Shown: in pieces, positions 1-7,915 of the stretch
Layout of the letters: the number at the start of each line of letters is the position of its first letter
Numbering within the stretch: the first letter of the stretch is position 1
Assembly: GCA_016718605.1 (NCBI GenBank)
Contig: JADKCY010000003.1
Location: 1-64,000 of the forward strand
From: Lysobacterales bacterium
Lineage (GTDB): Bacteria; Pseudomonadota; Gammaproteobacteria; Xanthomonadales; Xanthomonadaceae
Direction: 5' to 3'
Length of the DNA stretch: 64,000 nucleotides
The notes under the pieces: generated by a model
What the model saw: only the letters and a program-made list of their open reading frames with translations
Database searches by the model: none
What the model was told of the DNA's origin: nothing
Position numbers and translations under genes: made by a program

Positions 1-139
1 GAAGGCGGCAATACAATGCAGATCGCGGCCGAAGCGGAGCGCGAAGGCATCAACGACCTGCGCAAATCAAAAGCTCTGGTCAAAGTGAAAAACGGCGTCC
101 GCAGCCTTGCCGAAAATCAATCACGTCACCAAGGACTAA
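1..139 (+). pseudogene. pilB: 3' end of type IV pilus assembly ATPase PilB, frameshifted at the C-terminus
   Basis: The reading frame open at base 1 encodes the typical PilB C-terminal tail (EGGNTMQIAAEAEREGINDLRK, then ALVKVKNGV). The expected ending AEINHVTKD-stop is present only if one A is removed from the run at 112-115. With that correction the stop falls at 137-139, four bases before the pilC start. PilB is the hexameric cytoplasmic ATPase that powers pilus extension. The rest of the gene lies outside the window. The single-base insertion could be a real lesion or a sequencing error, because pilC and pilD just downstream have similar indels. Confidence 0.75.
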
Positions 140-142
140 ACC

Positions 143-1407
143 ATGGCCGTAGCGACCAAATCCGCCCAACAAAAGCCGCCCCGCTGCCCAGCGCGAAGGC
201 AGTGGCCTGCAGACTTTTACCTGGTCTGGCACCGACAAACGCGGCAGAGTAATGAAAGGCGAGCAGTTGGCGAAGAATACCCGATCTGCTGAAGCCGAAC
301 TGGCGTCAGGGCATTACGACAAAGTTGTGAAGGCAAAGTCAAAACCGCACTTTGGTGCGGCAGGCTCGACCATTTCAGCCAGAGACGTTGCTGTTTTCAG
401 CCGCCAGATAGCGACCATGATGAAATCTGGCGTGCCTTTGGTGACTTCATTCGAGATTATTGCTGGTGGACAGAAGAATCCGCGGATGAAAGACATGTTG
501 GATGACATCAAATCCAATATCAAAGCGGCAGTACGTTAAATGCCAGGGCGTTAGGTCGTCCTATAAAGTACAATTCGATGAACTGTATAGGAATCTTGTC
601 AAAGCGGGCGAAGGCGCTGGTGTGCTCGACACCATATTGGACACCATCGCCACATATAAAGAAAATACTGAGGCGTTAAAATCAAAGATAAAGAAGGCTC
701 TTTTTTATCCAGCAATCATTATAACAGTCGCACTATTGGTGTCCGCGATTTTGCTTATATTCGTAGTCCCCCAATTCAGCACCGTTTTCAAGAGTTTCGG
801 CGCAGACCTTCCGGCATTCACGCAAATGCTAATTGATTTGTCCAACTTCATGATCTCGTATTGGTGGGCTGTATTTGGCAGTATATTCGGGAGTATATTT
901 GGACTTGTTTTGGCGAGGCAGCGATCAGAGAAAGTTGCCCGCTTCTTTGATCGAGTTCTTCTGAAGGTTCCGGTTATTGGGCAAATCATGCACAACGCGG
1001 CGATCGCACGCTTCGCTCGTACTTTGGCGACCACCTTCAAAGCGGGTGTTCCACTGGTGGAAGCGATGGATACCGTAGCCGGCGCTACCGGCAATATCGT
1101 CTACACGGACGCAGTGCATCGTATTAAAGACGATGTGTCGGTGGGCTACCAGCTCAATGTCGCGATGCGGCAAGTCAACCTGTTTCCACACATGGTTGTG
1201 CAGATGGCTGCCATCGGTGAAGAGGCTGGTGCACTGGATACAATGTTGTTCAAGGTAGCCGAGTTTTACGAGCAGGAAGTAAACAATTCGGTGGATACAC
1301 TCAGCACTATGATTGAACCTTTCGTCATGGTTATTATTGGTGTACTAGTCGGCAGCATGGTTATCGGCATGTATCTGCCCATCTTCAAACTCGCAGCCGC
1401 AATGTAA
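143..1407 (+). pseudogene. pilC: Type IV pilus inner-membrane platform protein PilC, broken by frameshifts
   Basis: PilC is the inner-membrane platform (GspF family) that couples the PilB/PilT motors to pilin assembly. The ATG at 143 begins MAVATKSAQQK. The frame then shifts between about 185 and 225 into the conserved TWSGTDKRGRVMKGEQ stretch, runs to about 525, and shifts again through the usual SSLxEAL segment before resuming at QFDELYRNLVKAGEGAG (about 575) to the stop at 1407. The C-terminal half (KIKKALFYPAII membrane segment, GEEAGALDTML, final hydrophobic helix) is intact. The corrected length of about 420 residues matches the family. At least three indels are needed to restore one frame, so the gene is either dead or badly sequenced. 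Confidence 0.8.
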
Positions 1408-1416
1408 GGAAACCAC

Positions 1417-2282
1417 GTGTTCGACGCCTGGTTCGCATTCCCAGCGCTGGCCATTGCCAGCGCTGTTGTTTTGGGCCTGCTGGTCGGCAGCTTTCTCAAT
1501 GTCGTCATCCTGCGGATTCCGCCGCGCATGGAATGGCAATGGAAGCGCGATGCCCGCGAGATCCTCGAACTGCCTGCTGTCGACGATCCCGAGCCACCGG
1601 GCATCGTCGTCAAAAGCTCGCACTGCCCTACGTGTGGTCACACATTGGCGGCGTGGGAGAACATTCCCGTGCTGTCGTGGCTGGCATTGCGTGGCCGCTG
1701 CCGTGGCTGCGGCACGGCAATCAGCCTGCAATACCCGCTGGTTGAGCTGCTGACCGGCCTTGCCTTCGGCGCGGTGGTTTGGCAATTCGGGATGAGCTGG
1801 CAAGCCCTCGCCGCGTTGGTATTCACAGCCGTGTTGATCGCCGCCTCGGGCATTGATCTGCGCACCACCCTATTGCCCGACAGTTTGACCTTGCCACTGC
1901 TCTGGCTCGGCTTGCTGATCAGTCTGCTACCTGTCTTCGTCGATGCCCCGTCCGCCATCATCGGCGCGGCTGCCCTGCTATCTCAGCCGTGGAGCGTGTT
2001 CTGGCGGTTCAAACTGCTGACCGGCAAAGAAGGCATGGGCTATGGCGACTTCAAACTGTCGCCGCCCTTTGCGCTCGGTGCGGCGTCAACGCGGTTGATC
2101 CGGACTTTGCTGATGTCTTCGTTGATTGGCGCCGTCGTGGGCAGCGATGGCTGAGTATTCGCGGCAAAGACAAGGCCACGCCGATTCCCTTCGGCCCCTA
2201 TCTCGCCGCTGCAGGTTGGGTGCAATTGCTGTGGGGCGAACAGATCGTCAATGCGTATCTGAGCTACAGCGGCATGCGCTGA
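1417..2282 (+). pseudogene. pilD: Prepilin peptidase/N-methyltransferase PilD, frameshifted in the C-terminal third
   Basis: PilD cleaves the class III leader of prepilins and methylates the new N-terminal Phe. It begins with GTG at 1417, ten bases after the pilC stop. Visible family features are the paired CxxC motifs (CPTCGH and CRGCG, near residues 70 and 93) of the methyltransferase domain, several membrane helices, and the aspartyl protease GxGD motif (EGMGYGDFKL, near 2030-2055). After GYGDFKL the frame shifts at about 2058-2080 and again at about 2140-2155. The authentic ending (GKDKATPIPFGPYLAAAGW to YLSYSGMR-stop) is in another frame and ends at 2282. No coaE follows, although it often does in this order. 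Confidence 0.8.
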
Positions 2283-2317
2283 GCTTTGCCAAAGACGCAC
2301 ACGCTGCGAAGGCGTCG

Positions 2318-2611
2318 AGGGTGAAACTACCAGCTGTCTACTGACTCGCGAGTCGCCAGAACGGCACCTTGTACGTTGGCGTTACGAGCAATCTGCCGCA
2401 GCGCATCTGGCAGCATCGCAATGACGCCGCAAAAGGCTTTACGCAGAAATACGGCGTGCACCCGTTGGTTTACTTCGAACTTTACGACGACATGACGACC
2501 GCCATCAGTCGCGAAAAACAGCTCAAACACTGGAACCGCGCCTGGAAGATCGCCCTGATCGAACAAACCAACCCCACCTGGCGCGACCTCTGGCCCGACA
2601 TCACCGCCTGA
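2318..2611 (+). pseudogene. GIY-YIG nuclease-family protein with an in-frame TGA near the N-terminus
   Basis: From 2369 the frame encodes an 80-residue GIY-YIG/UPF0213-type domain (YVGVTSNLPQRIWQHR, KYGVHPLVYFE, REKQLKHWNRAWKIALIEQ). The conserved GIY-YIG core reads VY-stop-LASRQNGTLYVG: the same frame is open upstream through PAVY and is interrupted by TGA at 2342-2344 where a sense codon is expected. The gene is therefore either a nonsense-mutated pseudogene or an error in this frameshift-rich stretch. An N-terminally truncated protein starting at 2369 would lack the first conserved Tyr. The cellular role of these small single-domain proteins is unclear. Confidence 0.6.
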
Positions 2612-2619
2612 AAAATTGT

Positions 2620-2800
2620 CGTCATACCCGCGAAAGCAGGGCTCCAGATACCCGTCGTTACCTTTCTCGTCATACCCGCGAAAGCGGGTATCCACGTACT
2701 TGCCTCACCCACGATGCGCTGGACTCCCGCCTACGCCGGAGTGACAAACAAAACCACGCCTCACCTCAGTCATGCCAGCGAAAGCAGGCATCCACCATAC
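2620..2800. repeat. REP-like palindromic repeat array A
   Basis: Four diverged copies of a short palindrome built on GTCATACCCGCGAAAGCGGG followed by TATCCACGTA. They start near 2621, 2669, 2716 (a variant with ACTCCCGCCTACGCCGGAGT) and 2769. They sit between the GIY-YIG gene and the pilA terminator. The same unit recurs at 4560-4805 and 6550-6590. These look like the REP/BIME sequences common between genes in Xanthomonadales-type genomes. Confidence 0.75.
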
Positions 2801-2860
2801 ATGCCTCACCACAGCAAAAAATCGGCACGGTAAGTTTTCGGTAACCGCCCGCACAAATAA

Positions 2861-2889
2861 GAAGAGGCCCCATTTTCAGGGGCCTCTTC
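2861..2889 (-). terminator. Rho-independent terminator of pilA
   Basis: GAAGAGGCCCC and GGGGCCTCTTC form an 11-bp perfect stem around a 7-base loop. On the minus strand it is followed by TTATTTG. It lies 28 bases past the pilA stop. Confidence 0.8.
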
Positions 2890-2917
2890 TAACACACATT
2901 AAACTTGCAGCGATTTA

Positions 2918-3370
2918 TCAGCAACCACCCTGACCAGCACGGAAACCGCGGCGATCATTGCAGGTCGAACCAGTATTGGCGAACTCGATAGATGCACTAG
3001 CAGCAACGCTAGGCGTCCAAATGATTGTGAGATTCGGACCACCACTGGAAACCGTGCCGCCACAGTTTGCTCGAATAATGCCAGCAGCAACAGCCGGAGC
3101 TGCAGTCAGGTTGTCGGTGACAGCAACATCAGCAGCTGCAGGAATACCGTTGGTACCAGCGTTGCAGCCAGCTGCAGTCTGGGTATCAGCAATACACTGG
3201 CTGACAGCCTGCTTCATTCCTGCCAATTCAGCAGCACAACCGGCAGTACGCGTGCGCGAAATGTAATCCTGATACTGCGGCACCGCGATGGCGGCCAAAA
3301 TACCAATGATCGCGACAACGATCATCAATTCGATCAGGGTGAAGCCTTGCTGGATCTTCTTAACGTTCAT
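2918..3370 (-). CDS. pilA: Type IV major pilin PilA
   Basis: This encodes a 150-residue type IVa prepilin. The short basic leader MNVKKIQQG is followed by the methylated-Phe consensus FTLIELMIVVAIIGILAAIA, with cleavage expected after Gly9 and Glu5 of the mature chain conserved. The N-terminal helix continues as VPQYQDYISRTRTA. Cysteines near both the middle and the C-terminus (NTGSTCNDRRGF to the terminal GGC) fit the C-terminal disulfide loop of pilins. The start is chosen at MNVKK because an upstream in-frame Met would destroy the leader. It is preceded by a sigma-54 promoter and followed by a strong terminator. The accessory gene tfpZ lies upstream on the same strand. The protein is processed by PilD and assembled by PilB/PilC, whose genes here look damaged. 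Confidence 0.93.
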   Translation of the reverse strand: MNVKKIQQGFTLIELMIVVAIIGILAAIAVPQYQDYISRTRTAGCAAELAGMKQAVSQCIADTQTAAGCNAGTNGIPAAADVAVTDNLTAAPAVAAGIIRANCGGTVSSGGPNLTIIWTPSVAASASIEFANTGSTCNDRRGFRAGQGGC

Positions 3371-3483
3371 AGTGAAACTCCTTTCAAGCGGGTTAGCTAA
3401 CGTGCTCACCTCGCGCGGAACTGGCTGTTGGCCTTGTTCCCTGGCTCATCGAGCCAGCTCTACACGGGGCGCAGATAGACTAA

Positions 3484-3500
3484 AGCAGAACCCGTGCCAA
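3484..3500 (-). promoter_or_regulatory. Sigma-54 (RpoN) promoter of pilA
   Basis: On the minus strand the sequence reads TGGCACGGGTTCTGC, matching the -24/-12 consensus TGGCACG-N4-TTGC with GG and GC correctly spaced (only the first T of TTGC differs). It is 114-130 bases upstream of the pilA start, as expected for PilR/PilS-controlled pilin genes. The rest of the 3371-3733 gap contains no gene that I recognise. The AT-rich stretch at 3501-3720 could hold activator sites. Confidence 0.75.
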
Positions 3501-3733
3501 GTGCACAATACCGTCGACGAAAAAACTTTTTGTCTTTATTTTTCAGTATGTTAGTTTGTGAACTGGGACACATCTATTGCGTAGTGTTACAGCGCACAGA
3601 GTTTCTGTGTCGGGCTTCACTCGCGACGGAATGTTACATATTGAAAATCGCCATTTATGGTCACAAAGTGACATCCAGTTTCAGCGTTCCACGCTGTCTT
3701 GAGGTGTCTGTGCCAAGCGATTGACGCTGCCCG

Positions 3734-4453
3734 CTATTTCCACCAAACGGCTTGCAGCGGTTCAGCGGTTTGCGGGTCGATCAGCATATAGGCGCCAGAC
3801 CTGGCGGAATAAACGCGGGCCACGCGTGCGCTGGGGTAGACGCTTTGCGCCTTCTGGAAGGCCTCGTTCAATCGTGGTTCGCTGGCGATGGCGTCCTCGA
3901 TACTGATGGATTTTTCCAACACCTCGGCGGCGGTTTCCGCATAGGGCACGTAAAGCTCGGGTCGCTGCGCGATGTCGTTGCCCGCAAACGCCAGAAACAA
4001 GCTGTCGACGGATTGGCTTGCGCTGAGCTTGGTGCCGACGAGTTTCGGCTTACCCCACGGCAAGGAGGCATAGGCCGGATCTTTGGCCTTGGCAAGCTCC
4101 TCCTCCGCAATGTCGTTGGCAAACACCACTTCAATATCGCCCTTGACCGCCGCAATGAACACCGGGCGAGAGACCCAACTCGTCCACACGCCATAGGCAA
4201 GAAAAGCCGCCTGGGCGAGCGCGATGACCGACAGGTCGAATTTCAACGATTTCTTGCCCGCCTTGAACACGATCAAGGTCAGCAACGGACCCACCACGAT
4301 GTCGATGCCCGCCATCAGCAACAACAAGCCTTCCGCACCCGCAAAACCGAGCAATTTGGGGGGATACCAGACCAGGAACAACACGGCAGCGACGCTACCG
4401 GCAATCAGGACACTGATAAGAAGGTGGATGGCAAAGGCGCGCCAGCGGCTCAT
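3734..4453 (-). CDS. tfpZ: TfpX/TfpZ-family type IV pilin accessory protein
   Basis: This is a 239-residue membrane protein of the type IV pilin accessory family. Three hydrophobic segments occupy about residues 7-29, 38-60 and 70-90. They include the characteristic WYPPKLLGFAGAEGLLLLM and GIDIVVGPLLTLIVF stretches. A soluble C-terminal domain of about 140 residues (KGDIEVVFAND, LPWGKPKLVGTKLS, ending LQAVWWK) follows. Homologues sit next to a pilin gene and help its stability or assembly in the inner membrane. Here it is 360 bp upstream of pilA on the same strand. The start at MSRWRAF is preferred because it places the first membrane helix at the N-terminus. Confidence 0.85.
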   Translation of the reverse strand: MSRWRAFAIHLLISVLIAGSVAAVLFLVWYPPKLLGFAGAEGLLLLMAGIDIVVGPLLTLIVFKAGKKSLKFDLSVIALAQAAFLAYGVWTSWVSRPVFIAAVKGDIEVVFANDIAEEELAKAKDPAYASLPWGKPKLVGTKLSASQSVDSLFLAFAGNDIAQRPELYVPYAETAAEVLEKSISIEDAIASEPRLNEAFQKAQSVYPSARVARVYSARSGAYMLIDPQTAEPLQAVWWK

Positions 4454-4559
4454 GGTCGAACCTCTCGTGGGTTGAGGTGGAAGGTGGCGCATTTGAGCGC
4501 GTCGGCAAGACTACGGCAAGGCCGCAAAGTTCCGCGCTGTTTTGCGCTGGGCTGTGGTG

Positions 4560-4805
4560 TGAGGCAAGTACGTGGATACCCGCTTTCGCGGGTATGACGG
4601 GCCGATTGGTGAGGTAAGGATGTGGATTCCGACCTTCGCGGGTATGTGAGGGGTTTGGTAGGTATTGCCTGCCGTCACTCCCGCGTAGGCGGGCGTCCAT
4701 GGCCTGCTTGATAGGTGGGGCAAGTACGTGGATACCCGCTTTCGCGGGTATGACGGGCCGATTTTGTGAGGCGAGTTTTTGGATACGCCCGTTCGCGGGC
4801 ATGGT
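4560..4805. repeat. REP-like palindromic repeat array B
   Basis: Five copies of the REP-like unit fill most of the 4454-4860 gap. They start near 4568 (ACGTGGATACCCGCTTTCGC...), 4620, 4672 (the ACTCCCGCGTAGGCGGG variant), 4725 and 4778. The copies at 4568 and 4725 are nearly identical over about 35 bases and share the following GGGTATGACGGGCCGATT. No gene is visible in this gap. Confidence 0.75.
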
Positions 4806-4862
4806 CAGCCATCAGCGGGTGCGGATGCGGGACGAATTTGATTCGCGAAATTACGCGTGGGC

Positions 4863-5954
4863 TTAGTGCGTTCTCAGTCCCACCTCGACGACTCGACTTT
4901 TACCCTCGAAGTGTTCGCTGACAACCTCGATTTGCCGAAACATGGGCGCGTTGGCGCGCAAACGGGCGAGGTAATGGTCTGCCGTGCGGCCTTCGGGGCT
5001 GCGCACGATCACGCGATACTGGCCTGCCGCGCCCGTGGGACGCCCTGTCGCAAATGCGGGGTCGCCGTAGCTATCCAGCGCAAACGCCACGCGGAACAGG
5101 CTGGGTGACCATGCTGACGGGCTTGCCGCACCGGCAGCGTCGATGCGCAGCGTCGTCAGCCAACCATTGCCACTCCAGAGCGGCTCGCTGATGACCTGAT
5201 ACAGGATGCCTGCCGCATGCAGACGATCTTCCACGGACGCCATCTCTTTGCTGTTACGCGTGTAGATGTGCGCATCCGCTTGTTTTTCGCGCATGGTGAA
5301 TTGTCGCAGGGTGGCCGTGGGCGGCAATGCGGCTTGCACTTTTGTGCGTAGGTCGCGGGCGGCAGCTGGTTCCGGTGCGGGTGCGGGTGGCGGTGGCGGA
5401 TCGGGTGCAATGCTGCGGTTGTCGCGCCAGATCAGGCGTTCGGTCATAGCGACGCCGGAGCCCGGAATCGGCAGGCTGACGCGCGCCGATTCGTACGAAA
5501 ACAGATTGGCTCGCTCACTGCCAGAAAAGTGGACACGCAATTGCAGGTTGCCATTGGATGCCGCAGCGAGCGCGAGCTGTGATTGACCTTGCAGGTACAC
5601 CGACTGCTCGTTTTTTCGCGAGGCACGAACCGCCGGAAGGACCTGCCACCAGCCATCCACGCACTCGATGGCATCGGGTGCACGCAAAACCTGATCAGAC
5701 GCAGAACGCCACATGGCTTCGCCACGATGCTGAAACCACAGATGCAGGCTGCCGTCGGCATCACTGCGCAGGCGAATGACGCTGCCGCTGGATGCCGATG
5801 CCCTCGCCTGCAGCGCGGTCAGCACATCATCGAGCGTGCTGATTTCGCCCTCGACGCGATACTCGCCATCCAGTGGCACACAGCGCGCTGCCCATGCCGA
5901 AGACATTTGCACCCCTAACAGCAGACACCACACGATCGGCAGCCGTCGACGCAC
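4863..5954 (-). CDS. Secreted protein of unknown function with a Pro-rich linker
   Basis: No family was recognised. The reading frame encodes about 363 residues. A basic then hydrophobic N-terminus (RRRLPIVWCLLLGVQMSSAWA) looks like a signal peptide, so the protein is probably periplasmic. Residues about 30-190 form a beta-rich part (VPLDGEYRVEGEISTLDDVLTALQAR, LHLWFQHRGEAMW). A Pro/Ala linker (PDPPPPPAPAPEPAAA) follows. The C-terminal part has MREKQADAHIYTRNSKEMASVEDRLHAAGI and a domain ending VVEVGLRTH. The start is uncertain: GTG at 5954, or GTG at 5966 which would overlap the upstream acetyltransferase stop. Either way the two genes are adjacent and probably cotranscribed. Confidence 0.6.
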   Translation of the reverse strand: MRRRLPIVWCLLLGVQMSSAWAARCVPLDGEYRVEGEISTLDDVLTALQARASASSGSVIRLRSDADGSLHLWFQHRGEAMWRSASDQVLRAPDAIECVDGWWQVLPAVRASRKNEQSVYLQGQSQLALAAASNGNLQLRVHFSGSERANLFSYESARVSLPIPGSGVAMTERLIWRDNRSIAPDPPPPPAPAPEPAAARDLRTKVQAALPPTATLRQFTMREKQADAHIYTRNSKEMASVEDRLHAAGILYQVISEPLWSGNGWLTTLRIDAAGAASPSAWSPSLFRVAFALDSYGDPAFATGRPTGAAGQYRVIVRSPEGRTADHYLARLRANAPMFRQIEVVSEHFEGKSRVVEVGLRTH

Positions 5955-5955
5955 C

Positions 5956-6390
5956 TTACCTGCCACCGTTATCACGCTCCATGCGGATTTCGTTTGCGCC
6001 ATAGGGCCCGGCCTCGCGCCACCCGTGCGCCAGATAGAAGGCTCGGGCGCGGGTTTGCAGGCCTGTCGAGAGCCAGAGCACGGGCACTGGTTGTTCGGCA
6101 AACCACGCCAGCATGTGGCTGTGCAGGGCGCTGCCAATGCCTCGGCCTTGGTGGTCGGGATGGATAAACAACGCCCAAACCTGGCCGCTGAACAAACCGA
6201 TCGCAAAGCCCACAGTGTTGCCGTTGTGCTCGGCAACCCAGCCGCGACCAGTGTCTTCGATGGCGCTGAACAACTCGTCATCGCCGATGCGCCCTGGTGG
6301 GAGGGTGTTTTCGGTGACGGCGTAACGAATTGACCACAGCGCGTCGCGATCATCGCGGGTGGCAGGACGCAGAACAATGTCGTGACTCAT
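5956..6390 (-). CDS. GNAT-family N-acetyltransferase
   Basis: A 144-residue single-domain GNAT protein. The acetyl-CoA pyrophosphate-binding motif A is clear (VWALFIHPDHQGRGIGSALH, with the QGRGIG signature near residue 85). It is preceded by the beta-strand GWVAEHNGNTVGFAIG and followed by motif B (TGLQTRARAFYLAHGWREAGPY). The substrate cannot be told. The start at MSHDIVLRPAT is the natural start of beta-strand 1. An upstream in-frame Met would add eight residues from repeat-adjacent sequence. The gene is immediately upstream of the secreted hypothetical gene. Confidence 0.85.
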   Translation of the reverse strand: MSHDIVLRPATRDDRDALWSIRYAVTENTLPPGRIGDDELFSAIEDTGRGWVAEHNGNTVGFAIGLFSGQVWALFIHPDHQGRGIGSALHSHMLAWFAEQPVPVLWLSTGLQTRARAFYLAHGWREAGPYGANEIRMERDNGGR

Positions 6391-6462
6391 AGGGGCTCGC
6401 CATGGGTTGACCAATGGGTGCGCATCTTCTCAGATCGGCGGACCCGCGTCGGCCGGTGTCCG

Positions 6463-6590
6463 CCCCCCCCCCCCCCCCAGGGGAAGCCGGGAAACCCCAA
6501 AAAGGGGGCCCGGGGAAGGCGGGTGTCCATGCCTCACACCACAGAGGCAAGTCCGTGGATACCCGCTTTCGCGGGTATGACGGGCAGGCT
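6463..6590. repeat. 16-C homopolymer, homopolymer-rich patch and one REP-like unit
   Basis: A run of 16 C bases (6463-6478) is followed to about 6525 by runs such as GGGG, CCCC, AAAAA and GGGGG. A REP-like palindrome copy (6553-6590) comes next. The 357-bp gap 6391-6747 holds no convincing gene: the reading frame that crosses it is a non-genic extension of the downstream hydrolase frame. Confidence 0.6.
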
Positions 6591-6747
6591 TGCTGAGGCG
6601 AGCCTGGAAGGTTCGGCTTCCGCCGGGGCGTTCGCGAGTGCGTGTTGCCGTCGTCCGATCGCCACGCGGCGAGTCGTATCGCCATTGGCTTATATTCCGG
6701 CTGGTGTGCTGTCATTGTGTTGCGCACGCCACGCTCTGGAGATTCCC

Positions 6748-7857
6748 ATGCCCGACCTGACCCCTCACCAAGATCGCCCTGACGCGCGGTCATTGCCGGA
6801 CCTGGCGCGTGCCAATGGCGCGGCGGCGGATCGCGATCGCTCAGGGACGGCGCGGCGGCGATTTATCCTGGGGCTGGGCCAAGCCGGTTTGCTTGCGGCC
6901 TTCGGTGCGGGATGGTCGGCGCGTCTTGTGAACGCGCAATCGACGCCTGCCGTGACGCCCGGCCCGGCGATGCGCGATATCGCGCCACAGCAACTCTCGG
7001 CGCATGTGTGGATGATCTTTGCGGATGACGGTTTTCCCACCCCTCGCAACCAGGGAATGATGTCGAACCTCTTTTTTGTGGTGACTCGCAACGGCGTGGT
7101 GGTGCTGGATTCGGGTTCATCGCTGCAGATCGGCCAGATGGCCATTCGGATGATCCGCAGCATCACACCCAAGCCAGTCATCGCAGTCTTCAACAGTCAC
7201 TTCCATGGCGATCACTGGCTCGGGAATCAGGCCTTTGCCGAAGCCTTTGGCAAAGACTTGCCGATCTACGCCTTGCAGCCATGCATTGAGCGCATTCAAA
7301 GCTACGACGGCAAGATGTGGCTTGAGGCGATGGAACAGTGGACCGAACACGCGACGGCGGGCACCGTGATCGTGCCTCCTAATCAGTCTGTTGTGCATGG
7401 GCAAACGTTTTCGTTTGGCGATGTGACGCTGCGCATGCACTTTTATGGTCACGCACACACGCCCGCCGACTTGTGCGTCGAAGTGGTGGAAGATCAGGTC
7501 ACCCAGATTGGCGATATCGCCATGGGCAATCGCATCGCCAACATGGATGACGGCAGTTATCCCGGCACATTCCGCTACTTCGATGCGCTGGCTTCCGCAG
7601 CAGGCGAGCAGCTCTGGATGCCGGGCCATGGTCAGCCCGGCAAAGACCTGCTGGTGAACTACGGCAATTTCCTAAAGGGCATCTGGGAGACCTGTGTTCA
7701 AGCCGTCGAGGACGGTACACCGCTCGATCAGGTCAAAGCGTTGGTGCTGAGCGATCCGCGCGTGGCCGCGCGGTCGAAGACGATGCAAGGCTTTGACGAC
7801 AACATTGGCAAGTACACCAGCCTCGCCTATCTGGAAGCCGAGCGCGAGGCGTTTTGA
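6748..7857 (+). CDS. Tat-exported metallo-beta-lactamase-fold hydrolase
   Basis: This encodes 369 residues. A twin-arginine signal (RRRFILGLGQAGLLAAFGAG, residues about 36-55, then an Ala-rich cleavage region) predicts folded export. The MBL core has the metal motif HFHGDH at residues 151-156, a further metal-ligand His in YGHAHTPAD (about 233), the bridging Asp in QIGDIAMGN and the terminal His in MPGHGQP. It resembles the quinoprotein-relay-associated/SoxH-like MBL group, with an extra C-terminal helical region. The substrate is unknown. The start at 6748 is chosen because it directly precedes the Tat region. Translated sequence further upstream comes from REP and poly-C DNA. The last ~90 bp are duplicated at about 10426-10512. 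Confidence 0.85.
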   Translation: MPDLTPHQDRPDARSLPDLARANGAAADRDRSGTARRRFILGLGQAGLLAAFGAGWSARLVNAQSTPAVTPGPAMRDIAPQQLSAHVWMIFADDGFPTPRNQGMMSNLFFVVTRNGVVVLDSGSSLQIGQMAIRMIRSITPKPVIAVFNSHFHGDHWLGNQAFAEAFGKDLPIYALQPCIERIQSYDGKMWLEAMEQWTEHATAGTVIVPPNQSVVHGQTFSFGDVTLRMHFYGHAHTPADLCVEVVEDQVTQIGDIAMGNRIANMDDGSYPGTFRYFDALASAAGEQLWMPGHGQPGKDLLVNYGNFLKGIWETCVQAVEDGTPLDQVKALVLSDPRVAARSKTMQGFDDNIGKYTSLAYLEAEREAF

Positions 7858-7868
7858 GCACGCAGAGG

Positions 7869-7891
7869 CCAGTGCGCCACCGGCGCGCTGG
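7869..7891. terminator. Bidirectional hairpin between the MBL gene and beta-helix gene A
   Basis: CCAGTGCGCC and GGCGCGCTGG form a 10-bp stem (one G-T pair) with a 3-base loop in the 58-bp convergent gap. The same hairpin is duplicated at 10524-10546. It lacks a clear U-tract, so termination is an inference from position. Confidence 0.5.
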
Positions 7892-7915
7892 CAGATCCGT
7901 CTGCGGCCCGTGTGC

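Noticed and set aside
3752..4597. 281-codon plus-strand frame opposite tfpZ
   Set aside because: It is antisense to a clear membrane-protein gene, shows no domain, and runs into REP repeats.
6382..6747. N-terminal extension of the MBL hydrolase frame
   Set aside because: It is translated from the poly-C and REP DNA. The Tat signal shows that the real start is at 6748.
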